Shown here in pieces: positions 6,726 through 14,390 of a stretch of 21,470 bases of DNA. The stretch comes from an uncultured Eubacterium sp. Lineage in GTDB: Bacteria > Bacillota > Clostridia > Lachnospirales > Lachnospiraceae. Where the stretch lies: positions 1 through 21,470 of the forward strand of contig CAJUIH010000060.1 of NCBI GenBank assembly GCA_910586045.1, given 5' to 3'. The notes below the pieces were generated by a model, which was not told where the DNA came from, ran no database searches, and saw only the letters and a list, made by a program, of their open reading frames with translations. Made by a program: the position numbers and the translations under genes. Within the stretch, counting starts at the first letter, position 1. Each line of letters begins with the position of its first letter.

Positions 6726-6977
6726 TTAATCCAATATGCACTTGAGCATATATCCAATCGACCAGATCAATCCTGTAACCGTAAACGAAAGCCAGCATTT
6801 GAGCAATGCGCCGACGATATACAAAAACGTCAGTTCTCCGGCTTTATATGTCAGGTACACTCCCGCAAGCGGTTTAATCAGCATTTTCCATAATCCGAAA
6901 TAAAATGCCAGCACCGTTCCGAGCAGGACGCTGAGCCGTCCGGCTGCTTTTCTTAGTTTCTTATCCATTTCTTCCAT
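6726..6977 (-). CDS. small two-helix membrane protein, unknown
   Basis: An 83-residue basic-then-hydrophobic protein that I do not recognise. A charged N-terminus (MEEMDKKLRKAAGR) leads into hydrophobic stretches at about 15-38 and 48-75, probably two membrane helices. No clear ribosome site precedes the first ATG; AAAGG lies 17 bases upstream in a small AGGTC/GACCT hairpin (6980-6997), and GGAAG stands before the ATG three codons later (6968), which may be the true start. It lies 23 bases after leuA and 24 before rpe, so it is almost surely in their transcript. Size and topology would also suit a holin-like or small regulatory membrane protein, but there is no phage context. Confidence 0.65.
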   Translation of the reverse strand: MEEMDKKLRKAAGRLSVLLGTVLAFYFGLWKMLIKPLAGVYLTYKAGELTFLYIVGALLKCWLSFTVTGLIWSIGYMLKCILD

Positions 6978-7000
6978 TCAGGTCTGTCTAACGACCTTTG

Positions 7001-8659
7001 TTATTCCAAACTCCTGTTCATCGCCGTCACGAGCGCGTCAATGGATGCACGCAGGATATCCGGGTCAATTCCGATTCCGAAATACAGCTTTTGATCCTCG
7101 CCTTTGATACCGACATACGCAATCGCGCTGGAATCGGAACCGTCTTCTAACGCGTGCTCTTCATAACAGATAATCTCACACGGCTTTTCAAAAAACTCAG
7201 CCAGTGTGTTGCTGACCGCGTTCAGGCGCCCGTTTCCGATCGCCTCCACAAGATTTTTCTTTCCGTCCTTAATAATATTGACCGTAGCCGTAATTCCGTT
7301 CTCCTGCCTGAAATGGCAGCCTTTCACCTGAAAGACCGGCGTATGGTCCTGGTATCTTTGGATAAAGATATCGTAAATCTCCCTTGGCAGAAGCTCTGCG
7401 TGCGCCTGATCCGACACATTTTTGACGGCATAACCGAGATCTTCACGCATCTTATATGGGATTTTCAGCCCAAAGTTCTGCTCTAATACATAAGCCACCC
7501 CGCCTTTTCCGGACTGGCTGTTAATACGGATCACATCACTGTCATACGTACGTCCGACATCTTCCGGATTGATCGGCAGATACGGTACCGTCCAATGGTC
7601 TTCGTCATGGTCTTCACGGTATTTCATACCTTTTGCAATCGCATCCTGGTGCGAACCGGAAAACGCTGCAAATACAAGCTTGCCGCAGTACGGATGCCGC
7701 ATCTGGATCTCCATCTGCGTCAGCCTTTCATAAACTTCTGCGATATGCGGCATATCCGACAGATCAAGCTTAGGATCCACACCCTGCGCGTACATATTCA
7801 TAGCCAATACGACGATATCTACATTTCCGGTACGTTCGCCATTGCCAAACAAAGTGCCCTCGATCCGCTGCGCGCCTGCTAAAAGCCCCATTTCCGCGTC
7901 ACTGATCCCGCTTCCTCTGTCATTATGCGGATGAATCGACAAGATTACGGCATCCCGGCGGTGCAGGTGTTTGCTGACATATTCAATTTGGCTGGCAAAT
8001 ACATGGGCCATTGACATTTCCACGGTCGCTGGAATATTCACATAAACCTTATGTTCCGGTACCGGCTCCCATACGTCTATCACGGCATTGCACACATCCA
8101 CCGCGTACTCCACTTCCGTACCGGTAAAACTTTCCGGACTGTATTCAAAATAAATGTTGCCCTCCGCCTCGGCAGCCAGTTCTTTCAGCAATTTGGCACC
8201 ATCCACAGCGATTTGTTTAATTTCTTCCTGATTTTTATGAAATACCTGTTCCCGCTGTGCCAGCGAGGTAGAATTATAAACATGCACAATGACATTCGGC
8301 GCGCCTTTCACCGCTTCAAATGTCTTACGTATAATATGTTCCCGCGCCTGGGTCAAGACCTGGATCGTTACGTCCTGCGGTATCATATCGCGGTCAATCA
8401 ACGTACGTAAAAACTGATATTCCGTTTCGGAAGCCGCCGGAAAACCGACCTCGATCTCCTTAAAGCCAAGCTTTAGCAAAAGCTTGAAAAATTCCAGCTT
8501 TTCCTGCAGGTTCATCGGCTCAATCAGCGCCTGGTTGCCGTCGCGCAAATCCACGCTGCACCAAATCGGCGCCTGATCCACATATTCCTTTTTTGACCAG
8601 TCCAAACATTCTTCTGGCGGCATAAAATAATTTCTATGATACTGTTTGTAGTTAAACAT
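7001..8659 (-). CDS. leuA: 2-isopropylmalate synthase (LeuA type 2)
   Basis: Condenses acetyl-CoA with 2-oxoisovalerate in the first committed step of leucine synthesis. Its 552 residues and N-terminal WCSVDLRDGNQAL segment (33-45) place it in the longer type-2 group (actinobacterial/clostridial), as opposed to the roughly 510-residue E. coli type. Catalytic landmarks: R39-D40, the metal ligands H243 and H245 in HPHNDRG, and GNGERTGN (272-279). The C-terminal part from about 430 is the regulatory (LeuA dimer) domain that normally binds leucine. Start: GGGAGG nine bases upstream. A TATAAT element precedes it; I see no T-box or leader peptide, so feedback on the enzyme may be the main control. 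leuB, leuC and leuD are not in the window, so this is a stand-alone leuA, which raises the possibility of a second paralogue elsewhere. Confidence 0.95.
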   Translation of the reverse strand: MFNYKQYHRNYFMPPEECLDWSKKEYVDQAPIWCSVDLRDGNQALIEPMNLQEKLEFFKLLLKLGFKEIEVGFPAASETEYQFLRTLIDRDMIPQDVTIQVLTQAREHIIRKTFEAVKGAPNVIVHVYNSTSLAQREQVFHKNQEEIKQIAVDGAKLLKELAAEAEGNIYFEYSPESFTGTEVEYAVDVCNAVIDVWEPVPEHKVYVNIPATVEMSMAHVFASQIEYVSKHLHRRDAVILSIHPHNDRGSGISDAEMGLLAGAQRIEGTLFGNGERTGNVDIVVLAMNMYAQGVDPKLDLSDMPHIAEVYERLTQMEIQMRHPYCGKLVFAAFSGSHQDAIAKGMKYREDHDEDHWTVPYLPINPEDVGRTYDSDVIRINSQSGKGGVAYVLEQNFGLKIPYKMREDLGYAVKNVSDQAHAELLPREIYDIFIQRYQDHTPVFQVKGCHFRQENGITATVNIIKDGKKNLVEAIGNGRLNAVSNTLAEFFEKPCEIICYEEHALEDGSDSSAIAYVGIKGEDQKLYFGIGIDPDILRASIDALVTAMNRSLE

Positions 8660-8705
8660 TTTCTAATCCTCCCAAATTTTTGCCTGACCGACAATCCTGC
8701 ATCCG

Positions 8706-8734
8706 ATTATACCCGATTTGTACCTGTTTGAAAA
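8706..8734 (-). promoter_or_regulatory. candidate promoter for leuA
   Basis: The minus strand has a perfect TATAAT (8706-8711) about 45 bases before the leuA start. TTTTCA 17 bases further upstream is only a partial -35. The 90-base gap to proC leaves no room for a T-box. Confidence 0.55.
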
Positions 8735-8749
8735 GCATTTTTTTATACG

Positions 8750-9544
8750 TCATGACTTCCCGGCTTTTCTGGTACAGGCTTTCATCGCTTCAAAAACCGC
8801 GCTGCGCAGCCCTTTTTCCTCCAGGACGCGTACCGCCTCGATCGTCGTACCGCCCGGAGAACAGACCATATCCTTTAGCGCCCCCGGATGCAGCCCCGTC
8901 TCCAGCAGCAGCTTTGCACTGCCAAGCACTGCCTGCGCCGCAAACCGATAGGCCTGCGCCCTTGGCATACCATCCGCTACGGCCGCATCCGCCATCGCTT
9001 CGATAAACAAAAATACATAAGCCGGCGAACTCCCGCTTACCGCGGTCACTACATCCATCAGCGTTTCTTCTACTTCCTCCGCTTTTCCAAAACAGCCGCA
9101 GACAGACGCGGCCATAGCCTTTTCGTGCTCCGTCACCTTTGCGTTGGCACAATACGCCGTCATACCCTCCCCCGCCATTGCCGGCGTATTCGGCATCGCG
9201 CGTACCAGCTTTACCGGTTTTTCAAACAGCCCCTCCAACTGCTCCAGCGTTTTGCCCGGCGCGATTGACACAACGATCGTTTCCTGATCCAGCGAACCGC
9301 GGATTTCTCTTATCACCGATTCATAATATTTCGGTTTTACCGCCAAAAACACGAGATCCGCAAATTCTGCCACCTGCGTATTGGAATCTGCCAGGCAGAT
9401 TTCCAGTTCCTCCCGGATCTTACTTTTCGTCCGGTCACTTACCGCCGACGCCATAAGCTGCGTCCGGCTGCATAAACCCGACTTTAAAATGCCCGCGGCC
9501 ATTGCCGCACCCATATTGCCGCATCCGATAAATCCTATTTTCAT
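8750..9544 (-). CDS. proC: pyrroline-5-carboxylate reductase
   Basis: Reduces 1-pyrroline-5-carboxylate to proline with NAD(P)H, the last step of proline synthesis. Residues 1-160 form the Rossmann domain, beginning with GFIGCGNMG (4-12); RAMPNTPAMAGEGMTA is the conserved family loop. The C-terminal helical dimer domain carries the signature from VSGSSPAYVF through LKDMVCSPGGTTIEAV. At 264 residues it is normal length. Start: AGGGGGAT about 6-12 bases upstream, with further AAGGAG behind it; the encoded N-terminus begins exactly at the nucleotide-binding strand as expected. proA and proB are not adjacent. It has its own promoter, and leuA follows 90 bases later behind another, so the two are probably separate units. 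Confidence 0.95.
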   Translation of the reverse strand: MKIGFIGCGNMGAAMAAGILKSGLCSRTQLMASAVSDRTKSKIREELEICLADSNTQVAEFADLVFLAVKPKYYESVIREIRGSLDQETIVVSIAPGKTLEQLEGLFEKPVKLVRAMPNTPAMAGEGMTAYCANAKVTEHEKAMAASVCGCFGKAEEVEETLMDVVTAVSGSSPAYVFLFIEAMADAAVADGMPRAQAYRFAAQAVLGSAKLLLETGLHPGALKDMVCSPGGTTIEAVRVLEEKGLRSAVFEAMKACTRKAGKS

Positions 9545-9578
9545 CCTTGATCCCCCTGCTCCTTATTTTGCTGTTTCT

Positions 9579-9587
9579 ATTGTAACA
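9579..9587 (-). promoter_or_regulatory. extended -10 promoter for proC
   Basis: Minus strand TGTTACAAT, an extended -10 (TGn plus TACAAT), lies 35 bases before the proC start. No good -35 is visible, which is common for extended -10 promoters. Confidence 0.55.
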
Positions 9588-9716
9588 CAGGGTTGCGCAA
9601 AAATGGGAAAGAAATTCCTGCTATATGAAAACAATCGGTAAAATTCTGCCCACCGTCCATTTTCTGTGCCGTTATGCTGCGCAGCCAGCCGGCCAAGGAC
9701 TGTTTACAAATTTTAT

Positions 9717-9745
9717 TTGCCACACGCCCGATCTTGCATTATAAT
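9717..9745 (+). promoter_or_regulatory. sigma-A promoter for CmpB-like gene
   Basis: TTGCCA (9717-9722) and TATAAT (9740-9745) with a 17-base spacer, about 38 bases before the start codon. This is one of the best promoters in the window. Confidence 0.8.
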
Positions 9746-9783
9746 GCTGTTCATACACAGCACGAAACGGAGGTCTGTTACCC

Positions 9784-10626
9784 ATGCATATTACAACATT
9801 ATTTATCTGGTTTATTTTATACAGCATGGCCGGATGGGTGTATGAAACACTTTACTGCAGCATCAAAGGACTGAAATGGGATAACCGCGGCATGCTGATT
9901 GGGCCATACTGCCCGATTTACGGTGTAGGGGCTATTCTGGATATCCTGCTGTGCAGCAATTTTACCAATGCAATGTCTGTTTTTTTTGCCTGCGTAGTCG
10001 GCTCCGCAATTTTAGAATACGTTACATCCTATACCACAGAACGGTTGTTTCATGCCGTCTGGTGGGACTACAGCTATCTGCCGCTGAACCTCCACGGCCG
10101 GATCTGCCTTCAATGCTCCCTCAGCTTCGGAGCCGCCGGCATTATCGTTTTATACGGCATCCATCCTTATATGAAACAGCTTACCGCCCCGATTCCGGTT
10201 CCTGTACAAGAACTGCTTTCCCTGCTGTTTATGGCGGTTTTTGCGGCGGACTGCGCATTGACCGCCGATTCCCTTGCGCAGATCAATACGAAGCTGGAAG
10301 CCACCGTAGCTGCCATCGATTCCCAGATTGCAGAAAAATATAACAAATTTATTGAAAATGCAAAACAAAATCTGTCTGATGGGCTGGATAATTTAAAGGA
10401 GAAGATTTCCTTTGAAGAATACAGAGAACGCCGGATGCATGAAGAAGTCAATAAAACTACCGCAAGCCTAAGCTGGGTCCAGATCCGTTCCCTGTGCTCC
10501 TGCGTATCCTTTCGGCACTCTTCCTACAGCGAGATTGGAAACCGGATGAAGAATATCATTTCATTCCGCAAAAAGAATCGGGACGTTTCTGAAAATGGTG
10601 AAAATAAAACGAAAAAGACCGGATAA
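9784..10626 (+). CDS. CmpB-like putative ABC-transporter permease family membrane protein
   Basis: A 280-residue membrane protein resembling the family annotated as putative ABC-transporter type IV/CmpB (PF06541). That name is historical; no ATPase gene is adjacent, and transport has not been shown to my knowledge. About five membrane segments occupy residues 4-165. Family-like motifs are GWVYETLYCS (17-26), a RGMLIGPYCPIYGVG loop (36-50) and NLHGRICLQCSLSFG (101-115). The C-terminal 110 residues are cytosolic and helical, rich in K and E, possibly coiled coil (about 170-225), ending in a very basic tail. Start: GGAGG ten bases before ATG. A strong promoter lies just upstream. The HD-domain gene follows 74 bases later and may be cotranscribed. 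Confidence 0.8.
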   Translation: MHITTLFIWFILYSMAGWVYETLYCSIKGLKWDNRGMLIGPYCPIYGVGAILDILLCSNFTNAMSVFFACVVGSAILEYVTSYTTERLFHAVWWDYSYLPLNLHGRICLQCSLSFGAAGIIVLYGIHPYMKQLTAPIPVPVQELLSLLFMAVFAADCALTADSLAQINTKLEATVAAIDSQIAEKYNKFIENAKQNLSDGLDNLKEKISFEEYRERRMHEEVNKTTASLSWVQIRSLCSCVSFRHSSYSEIGNRMKNIISFRKKNRDVSENGENKTKKTG

Positions 10627-10700
10627 AGATTCCATCAAAAAAACGCAGTTTACCAACTGAGGAACTATAATAAATAAAGCAAACAGAAAGGATTTTTCCA

Positions 10701-11204
10701 ATGAAACCATCCGCAAAAAGACCTGCCGCCTGGAAATTAACGGACAAAGAAACCGCCAGGATCCATACGCTCCTGCGCGGGCTTACCGATACGAAAGAAG
10801 CGGATCTGATGAAACGCTGCATCCAGCATGGCCGGATCTCCACTTATGATCATGTCATCAGCGTTGTGCGGCTCAGCTTTTTAATCAACCGCCGCATGCA
10901 TTTGGGAGCGCCGGAACCGGAACTGGTACGCGGCGCATTCCTGCATGACTTCTATTTGTATGACTGGCATGAAAACGGCTATCCCGGGCGGCTCCATGGA
11001 CTGCACCACCCGGCGATCGCGCTCAGACAGGCTTCCCGGCGCTACCGGCTGACTTTTCCTGAAAAAAATACCATCCTAAGCCACATGTGGCCGCTGACCC
11101 CGTTCGCCGTGCCAAAATGCCGCGCTGCCTGGATTGTTTGCCTTTCGGATAAGATCTGTTCTTCGTATGAAACGGTTGTGCGGGAAAAAAGCTTTCGCTG
11201 TTAA
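10701..11204 (+). CDS. HD-domain phosphohydrolase-like protein
   Basis: A 167-residue soluble protein with an HD-superfamily metal site: H51 (STYDHV), the H82-D83 doublet in GAFLHDFYLYD, further histidines at 102-103 and H128 (ILSHMW), and D150 (CLSDKI). These are the spacing and motifs of metal-dependent phosphohydrolases acting on nucleotides or other phosphoesters; the substrate cannot be predicted. It consists of the HD core alone, with no RelA, GGDEF or receiver domain. Start: AAAGGA eight bases upstream. It follows the CmpB-like gene and probably shares its promoter. Its stop codon overlaps that of the convergent gene. The C-terminus is short after D150, which is normal for minimal HD proteins. 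Confidence 0.8.
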   Translation: MKPSAKRPAAWKLTDKETARIHTLLRGLTDTKEADLMKRCIQHGRISTYDHVISVVRLSFLINRRMHLGAPEPELVRGAFLHDFYLYDWHENGYPGRLHGLHHPAIALRQASRRYRLTFPEKNTILSHMWPLTPFAVPKCRAAWIVCLSDKICSSYETVVREKSFRC

Positions 11205-11671
11205 CAAAACATAGGAACCGCGCCCGTATGCCGTCCATCCACGACATAATACGCGGTTTCATCTTCCTGCCGAACATAGATCTCAATTTCCTGCAGGTTT
11301 TTTTCCAAATGAATATGGGCATATTTATCCAATATGCGGTTAATAATACCGTCACAATCACACTGCCGCCCCCGGTATTCGAAAATCAGCCGGCGTTTTA
11401 CCTCGCTGTGCCAGTTAATTTCGCCGCTTAGCTCGCTTCCTTTTTTGATATCCCTGTCCGAATCCCATAAATTCACATAGGATGAAAATTTCCCGTCCAT
11501 TACATAATATGCCCTTTCATCTTCCGGTTTCACATAAACGGTCATTTCCCGCACCGGCTGCACAGCCTGCGCATTCCCGTCCAGATATGCCTTTTTTACG
11601 ATCCTGGTGAGGTTGATTTCTTTTTCGTAATACTGTAAGTAAATACGAACGGTTGCATCTGAATTTAACAT
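11201..11671 (-). CDS. DUF6465-like protein with internal duplication
   Basis: A 156-residue soluble protein made of two tandem copies of one unit. Residues about 5-70 and 90-155 align: each has a beta strand, a helix (IVKKAYL / IINRILD), then a conserved tail (EMTVYVKPEDERAYYVMDG against EIEIYVRQEDETAYYVVDG). The tail is the pattern I associate with DUF6465, a clostridial family of unknown function; members I recall have one such motif after a low-complexity lead, so two full units is notable. The first half of each unit resembles a small alpha-beta module. Start: AGGAGG eight bases upstream. It converges on the HD gene, and the stops overlap. No catalytic residues stand out, so a binding or structural role is more likely than an enzyme. 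Confidence 0.65.
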   Translation of the reverse strand: MLNSDATVRIYLQYYEKEINLTRIVKKAYLDGNAQAVQPVREMTVYVKPEDERAYYVMDGKFSSYVNLWDSDRDIKKGSELSGEINWHSEVKRRLIFEYRGRQCDCDGIINRILDKYAHIHLEKNLQEIEIYVRQEDETAYYVVDGRHTGAVPMFC

Positions 11672-12030
11672 GATACATTCCTCCTATCTGTATCTTTATG
11701 ATTTCGCCGGCGTTTGTAGGCTTTCTAATTCCTGTTATTTTTTATTTTAGTACATTTTTGCCAATTTGTATACCCAATTTTTCTATTTTTTTCATAAAAT
11801 CTACATATTCTTTTTATCCTTTTTACAGATTTTGATTATTTTTTACTTAAAACCATGAGAATACGCCCTTGCTTTTTTCCCTGTATGATGCCAGTTTTTT
11901 CCTATTAAAAGTATTGACTTTTCATTTTGTTAGTGATAGATTTTTTTTGGATTTAATAAATATTTTATTATATTTTAGCATTCTTTTATTTCCAGTTTAC
12001 AATTAACGATGGATTAGGAGGGACTTAACT
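11672..12030. other. AT-rich divergent intergenic region
   Basis: No gene. The stretch 11735-12000 is strongly AT-rich with many T runs on the plus strand. It holds the promoter of the rightward permease (listed separately) and must hold that of the leftward DUF6465-like gene, for which I see no convincing hexamer pair. Confidence 0.5.
11914..11942 (+). promoter_or_regulatory. promoter for SLC13-type permease operon
   Basis: TTGACT (11914-11919), 17 bases, then TAGATT (11937-11942) with TGA just before it, giving an extended -10. The transcript would have a leader of about 80 AT-rich bases with no obvious hairpin. Confidence 0.65.
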
Positions 12031-13392
12031 ATGTTACTCGCACAAATCTTGGCAGGCGTCATCTTTATCGCGATGTTCATTTTGATCGTTCTGGACAAAA
12101 TCGAACGCCATTATGTCACACTAGCCTGCGGATTACTGACACTGATTGTAGTATTCGGCATTGTTATGCACAGTCCGGACGCAATTATGGAAACATTGAA
12201 TGTCCGCAGTATTTTTACGGTTGATTTCTGGTACGCGGCCAGTGAGTCATCCGAATCATCCAGCGGCATTAACTGGGCAACCATCATTTTTATCGCCGGT
12301 ATGATGGTTATGGTAGAGGGTATGGCAAAAGCAGGTTTTTTCCGCTGGCTTTGCATGAAACTCGCAAAAATGGTAAACTATAAACCAATCCGGCTGTTTG
12401 TCGCTTTTATGATCATGTCGTCCATCCTTGCCATGTTCATTGACAGCATTACCGTCATTTTGTTCCTGGCCGCGGTAACAATCGAACTGGCAAAGCTTTT
12501 GAAATTTAACCCGGTGCCGATGATTTTATCCGAAATTTTCTGCGCAAACCTGGGCGGTTCCGCTACGATGTGCGGTGACCCGCCAAATATTATTATCGGA
12601 ACATCGCTTGGGTATTCATTCAGTGACTTTTTGACCAATACGGGCGTAATGGCCGCTGTCAGCCTGATTTTGATTATTGTTTATTTTTACGCCGTATTCC
12701 ATAAAGAATTAAAAGAGGCAGAGGCAGCGTCCAATGTAGACATTCGTTCGATGCCGGATCCAAAGGAAGCCATTACAAATAAAAAAGATTTTACGATTAG
12801 CTGCCTGATTTTCGCCTGCGCAATCGTTATGCTTGTAACGCATGCACAAACCGGACTGACCGTAGCCTTTATCGGTGCCGTAATATCCGTTATTACGCTG
12901 ATTGCTTCGGGCAGCTACGCTGTTACACTGTTATCCAAGGTAGACTATAAAACGCTTGTTTTTTTTATCGGTTTATTTATGGTAGTCGGCGGACTGGAGC
13001 AAACCGGAATCTTAGAAATCATAGCCGGGTATATCGGAGAAGCGAGCCATGGAAACCTGCGCCTGATGGTTGCAATTATACTATGGGTATCCGCGATTGC
13101 AAGTGCATTTGTCGATAATATCCCATTTGCCGCAACGATGATCCCGGTCATCAAAAGCCTTGCCGTTTCGCAGGGCGTCAGCCTGGAAACACTGGCGTGG
13201 GCATTGAGCATGGGCACAGATATCGGCGGAAGCGGTACTCCGATTGGTGCGTCAGCAAACGTAGTAGGAACTTCCGTAGCAGCCAGAAACGGCTATCTGA
13301 TCGGCTGGGGCAAATACTGTAAATCCGCGGCACCCGCAACGATCATCGTAGTCGCCGTATCTATGGTCATTATCTTTGTTCGTTATTGTTAA
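12031..13392 (+). CDS. SLC13/ArsB-NhaD superfamily anion permease
   Basis: A 453-residue transporter of the ion-transporter superfamily with about eleven membrane helices. Two inverted halves each carry the substrate-loop signature: GGSATMCGDPPNIIIG (175-190) and GGSGTPIGASANVVG (399-413). Members carry dicarboxylates, citrate, sulfate, arsenite or act as Na+/H+ exchangers, and the sequence alone does not settle the substrate. The GDPPNIIIG form is typical of ArsB/P-protein-like members. Between helices 2 and 3 is a serine-rich outer loop (SESSESSSG, 71-79). Start: GGAGGG nine bases before the ATG. No arsR, arsA or arsC gene is present, so arsenic resistance is not supported. A kinase-like gene follows after 21 bases in the same transcript, and a strong terminator ends the pair. 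Confidence 0.88.
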   Translation: MLLAQILAGVIFIAMFILIVLDKIERHYVTLACGLLTLIVVFGIVMHSPDAIMETLNVRSIFTVDFWYAASESSESSSGINWATIIFIAGMMVMVEGMAKAGFFRWLCMKLAKMVNYKPIRLFVAFMIMSSILAMFIDSITVILFLAAVTIELAKLLKFNPVPMILSEIFCANLGGSATMCGDPPNIIIGTSLGYSFSDFLTNTGVMAAVSLILIIVYFYAVFHKELKEAEAASNVDIRSMPDPKEAITNKKDFTISCLIFACAIVMLVTHAQTGLTVAFIGAVISVITLIASGSYAVTLLSKVDYKTLVFFIGLFMVVGGLEQTGILEIIAGYIGEASHGNLRLMVAIILWVSAIASAFVDNIPFAATMIPVIKSLAVSQGVSLETLAWALSMGTDIGGSGTPIGASANVVGTSVAARNGYLIGWGKYCKSAAPATIIVVAVSMVIIFVRYC

Positions 13393-13413
13393 TTTTAAAA
13401 AGGAGGGATTCCT

Positions 13414-14016
13414 ATGTCACAAACAATCATATCCATCAGCCGCGAATTTGGCAGCGGCGGCCATGTAATTGCGGAAAAAATCGCAAAAAACCATGGCCTG
13501 AATTTTTACGACCGCCGCATGCTGGATGAGATCGCGAATCAAAACAACCTGCAGGTCGGTCTTTTGGAAAAATACGATGAAAAACCGCGAAATGTAATCC
13601 TTTCCAGACGGGTAGGGGCGTTCTCCAATTCTATGGAAGAAATAGTAGCGGAAATGCAGTTTGATTATATCCGTAAAAAAGCCGAAAGCGGGGAATCCTT
13701 TGTGATCGTCGGACGGTGTGCGGAAACCGTACTGAGCGGTTTTAAGGGTTTGATTTCGATCTTTGTTGTCGGAGACGATGAGTGCAAGATCGACCGCATC
13801 AAAAAAGTATACCAGCTAAACAGCGTGGATGCCATCGCGAAAATAAAACGCCACGACAAGAAGCGGATGCAGTACCATAACCGCTATTCCAGCTTCCGCT
13901 GGGGCGATTCCAGAAATTATGATTTGTGCATTAACAGCAGCAAGCTTGGTTTGGAAAAGACCGGGGAAGCAATGGAATATTATATTACGGAACGGATCCA
14001 GCAGATGCAGGGTTAG
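13414..14016 (+). CDS. cytidylate kinase-like family protein
   Basis: A 200-residue P-loop protein of the cytidylate-kinase-like family (PF13189). It opens with IISISREFGSGGHVIAEKIA, where GSGG (13-16) is the phosphate loop, and continues with FYDRRMLDEIA, which in this family follows the first helix. VIVGRCAETVL (about 95-105) and the R-rich RIKKVYQL and KRHDKKRMQYHNRYSS segments fit the lid and phosphate-binding arginines. The family is distinct from true Cmk, which is usually about 220-225 residues; the substrate of this branch is not known to me. Start: AAGGAGGG seven bases before ATG. It is 21 bases from the permease stop and clearly cotranscribed, suggesting a role tied to that transporter or to its control. 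Confidence 0.85.
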   Translation: MSQTIISISREFGSGGHVIAEKIAKNHGLNFYDRRMLDEIANQNNLQVGLLEKYDEKPRNVILSRRVGAFSNSMEEIVAEMQFDYIRKKAESGESFVIVGRCAETVLSGFKGLISIFVVGDDECKIDRIKKVYQLNSVDAIAKIKRHDKKRMQYHNRYSSFRWGDSRNYDLCINSSKLGLEKTGEAMEYYITERIQQMQG

Positions 14017-14068
14017 GCAACATTCGTTAAAGTTTCAGTAAATTTCACAGCCAGCCGGAAACGGCAAG

Positions 14069-14122
14069 AAAAGCCGCAAGGCTGTCTCCTACCGCCACAG
14101 GAGACAGCCTTGCGGCTTTTTT
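14069..14122. terminator. strong bidirectional terminator
   Basis: A perfect 22-bp stem, 14069-14090 with 14099-14120, around the loop ACCGCCAC, followed by TTTTTT on the plus strand and preceded by an A run giving TTTTCTT on the minus strand. It ends the permease-kinase transcript and can stop the leftward operon after the DUF975 gene. Confidence 0.9.
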
Positions 14123-14143
14123 GTAACCGTTCAGATAAAACAT

Positions 14144-14359
14144 TTTTGCCCGCCGGACGCTGGAAGAGACGGTTTGCCCGGCAACCTAAGGGGCGAAGCC
14201 AAGCGGCGCCTTTAGATGCTGGCGTCAGCCAGGGCGAACTAGGCGCCGCGACCGGGCAGGCCGACACGTAAATCGCAGAATACTTAGGGCTTCTTGCCAT
14301 TCTGGAGCCGGAGCCGCAAGCCAGGCCTGCGTCCCTCATCCGGCGTCCCCACAGCAAAA
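14144..14359. repeat. GC-rich structured repeat element with imperfect terminal inverted repeats
   Basis: The left end (14144-14182) recurs exactly at 21411-21449. The right end, read as reverse complement from 14359, is a diverged version of the same arm: TTTTGC, then GGACG, GGA-GAG and the CGG/TGGC words in the same order. The middle is full of short stems. TGCCCGG (14175-14181) pairs with 14252-14258, a 9-bp stem GCGGCGCCT (14203-14211) pairs with 14241-14249, and CTGGC/GCCAG closes a GTCA loop (14219-14232). There is also GGC-GAA-GCC (14192-14200), and CAGAAT (14276-14281) pairs with 14299-14304. No open frame or ribosome site is convincing. It lies in a 374-base non-coding gap between convergent genes. 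It could be a non-autonomous mobile element or a structured RNA family. Confidence 0.75.
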
Positions 14360-14390
14360 ATACAACACCCAATCCGAAAGTTACGCTTTT

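Noticed and set aside
6600..8750. Leucine T-box or leader-peptide attenuator ahead of leuA
   Set aside because: The gap between proC and leuA is only 90 bases and contains neither a leucine-codon run nor a terminator/antiterminator pair.
12031..13392. Arsenite efflux (arsB) operon
   Set aside because: The permease has superfamily signatures only; no arsR, arsA, arsC or arsD gene is nearby, so the substrate cannot be called arsenite.
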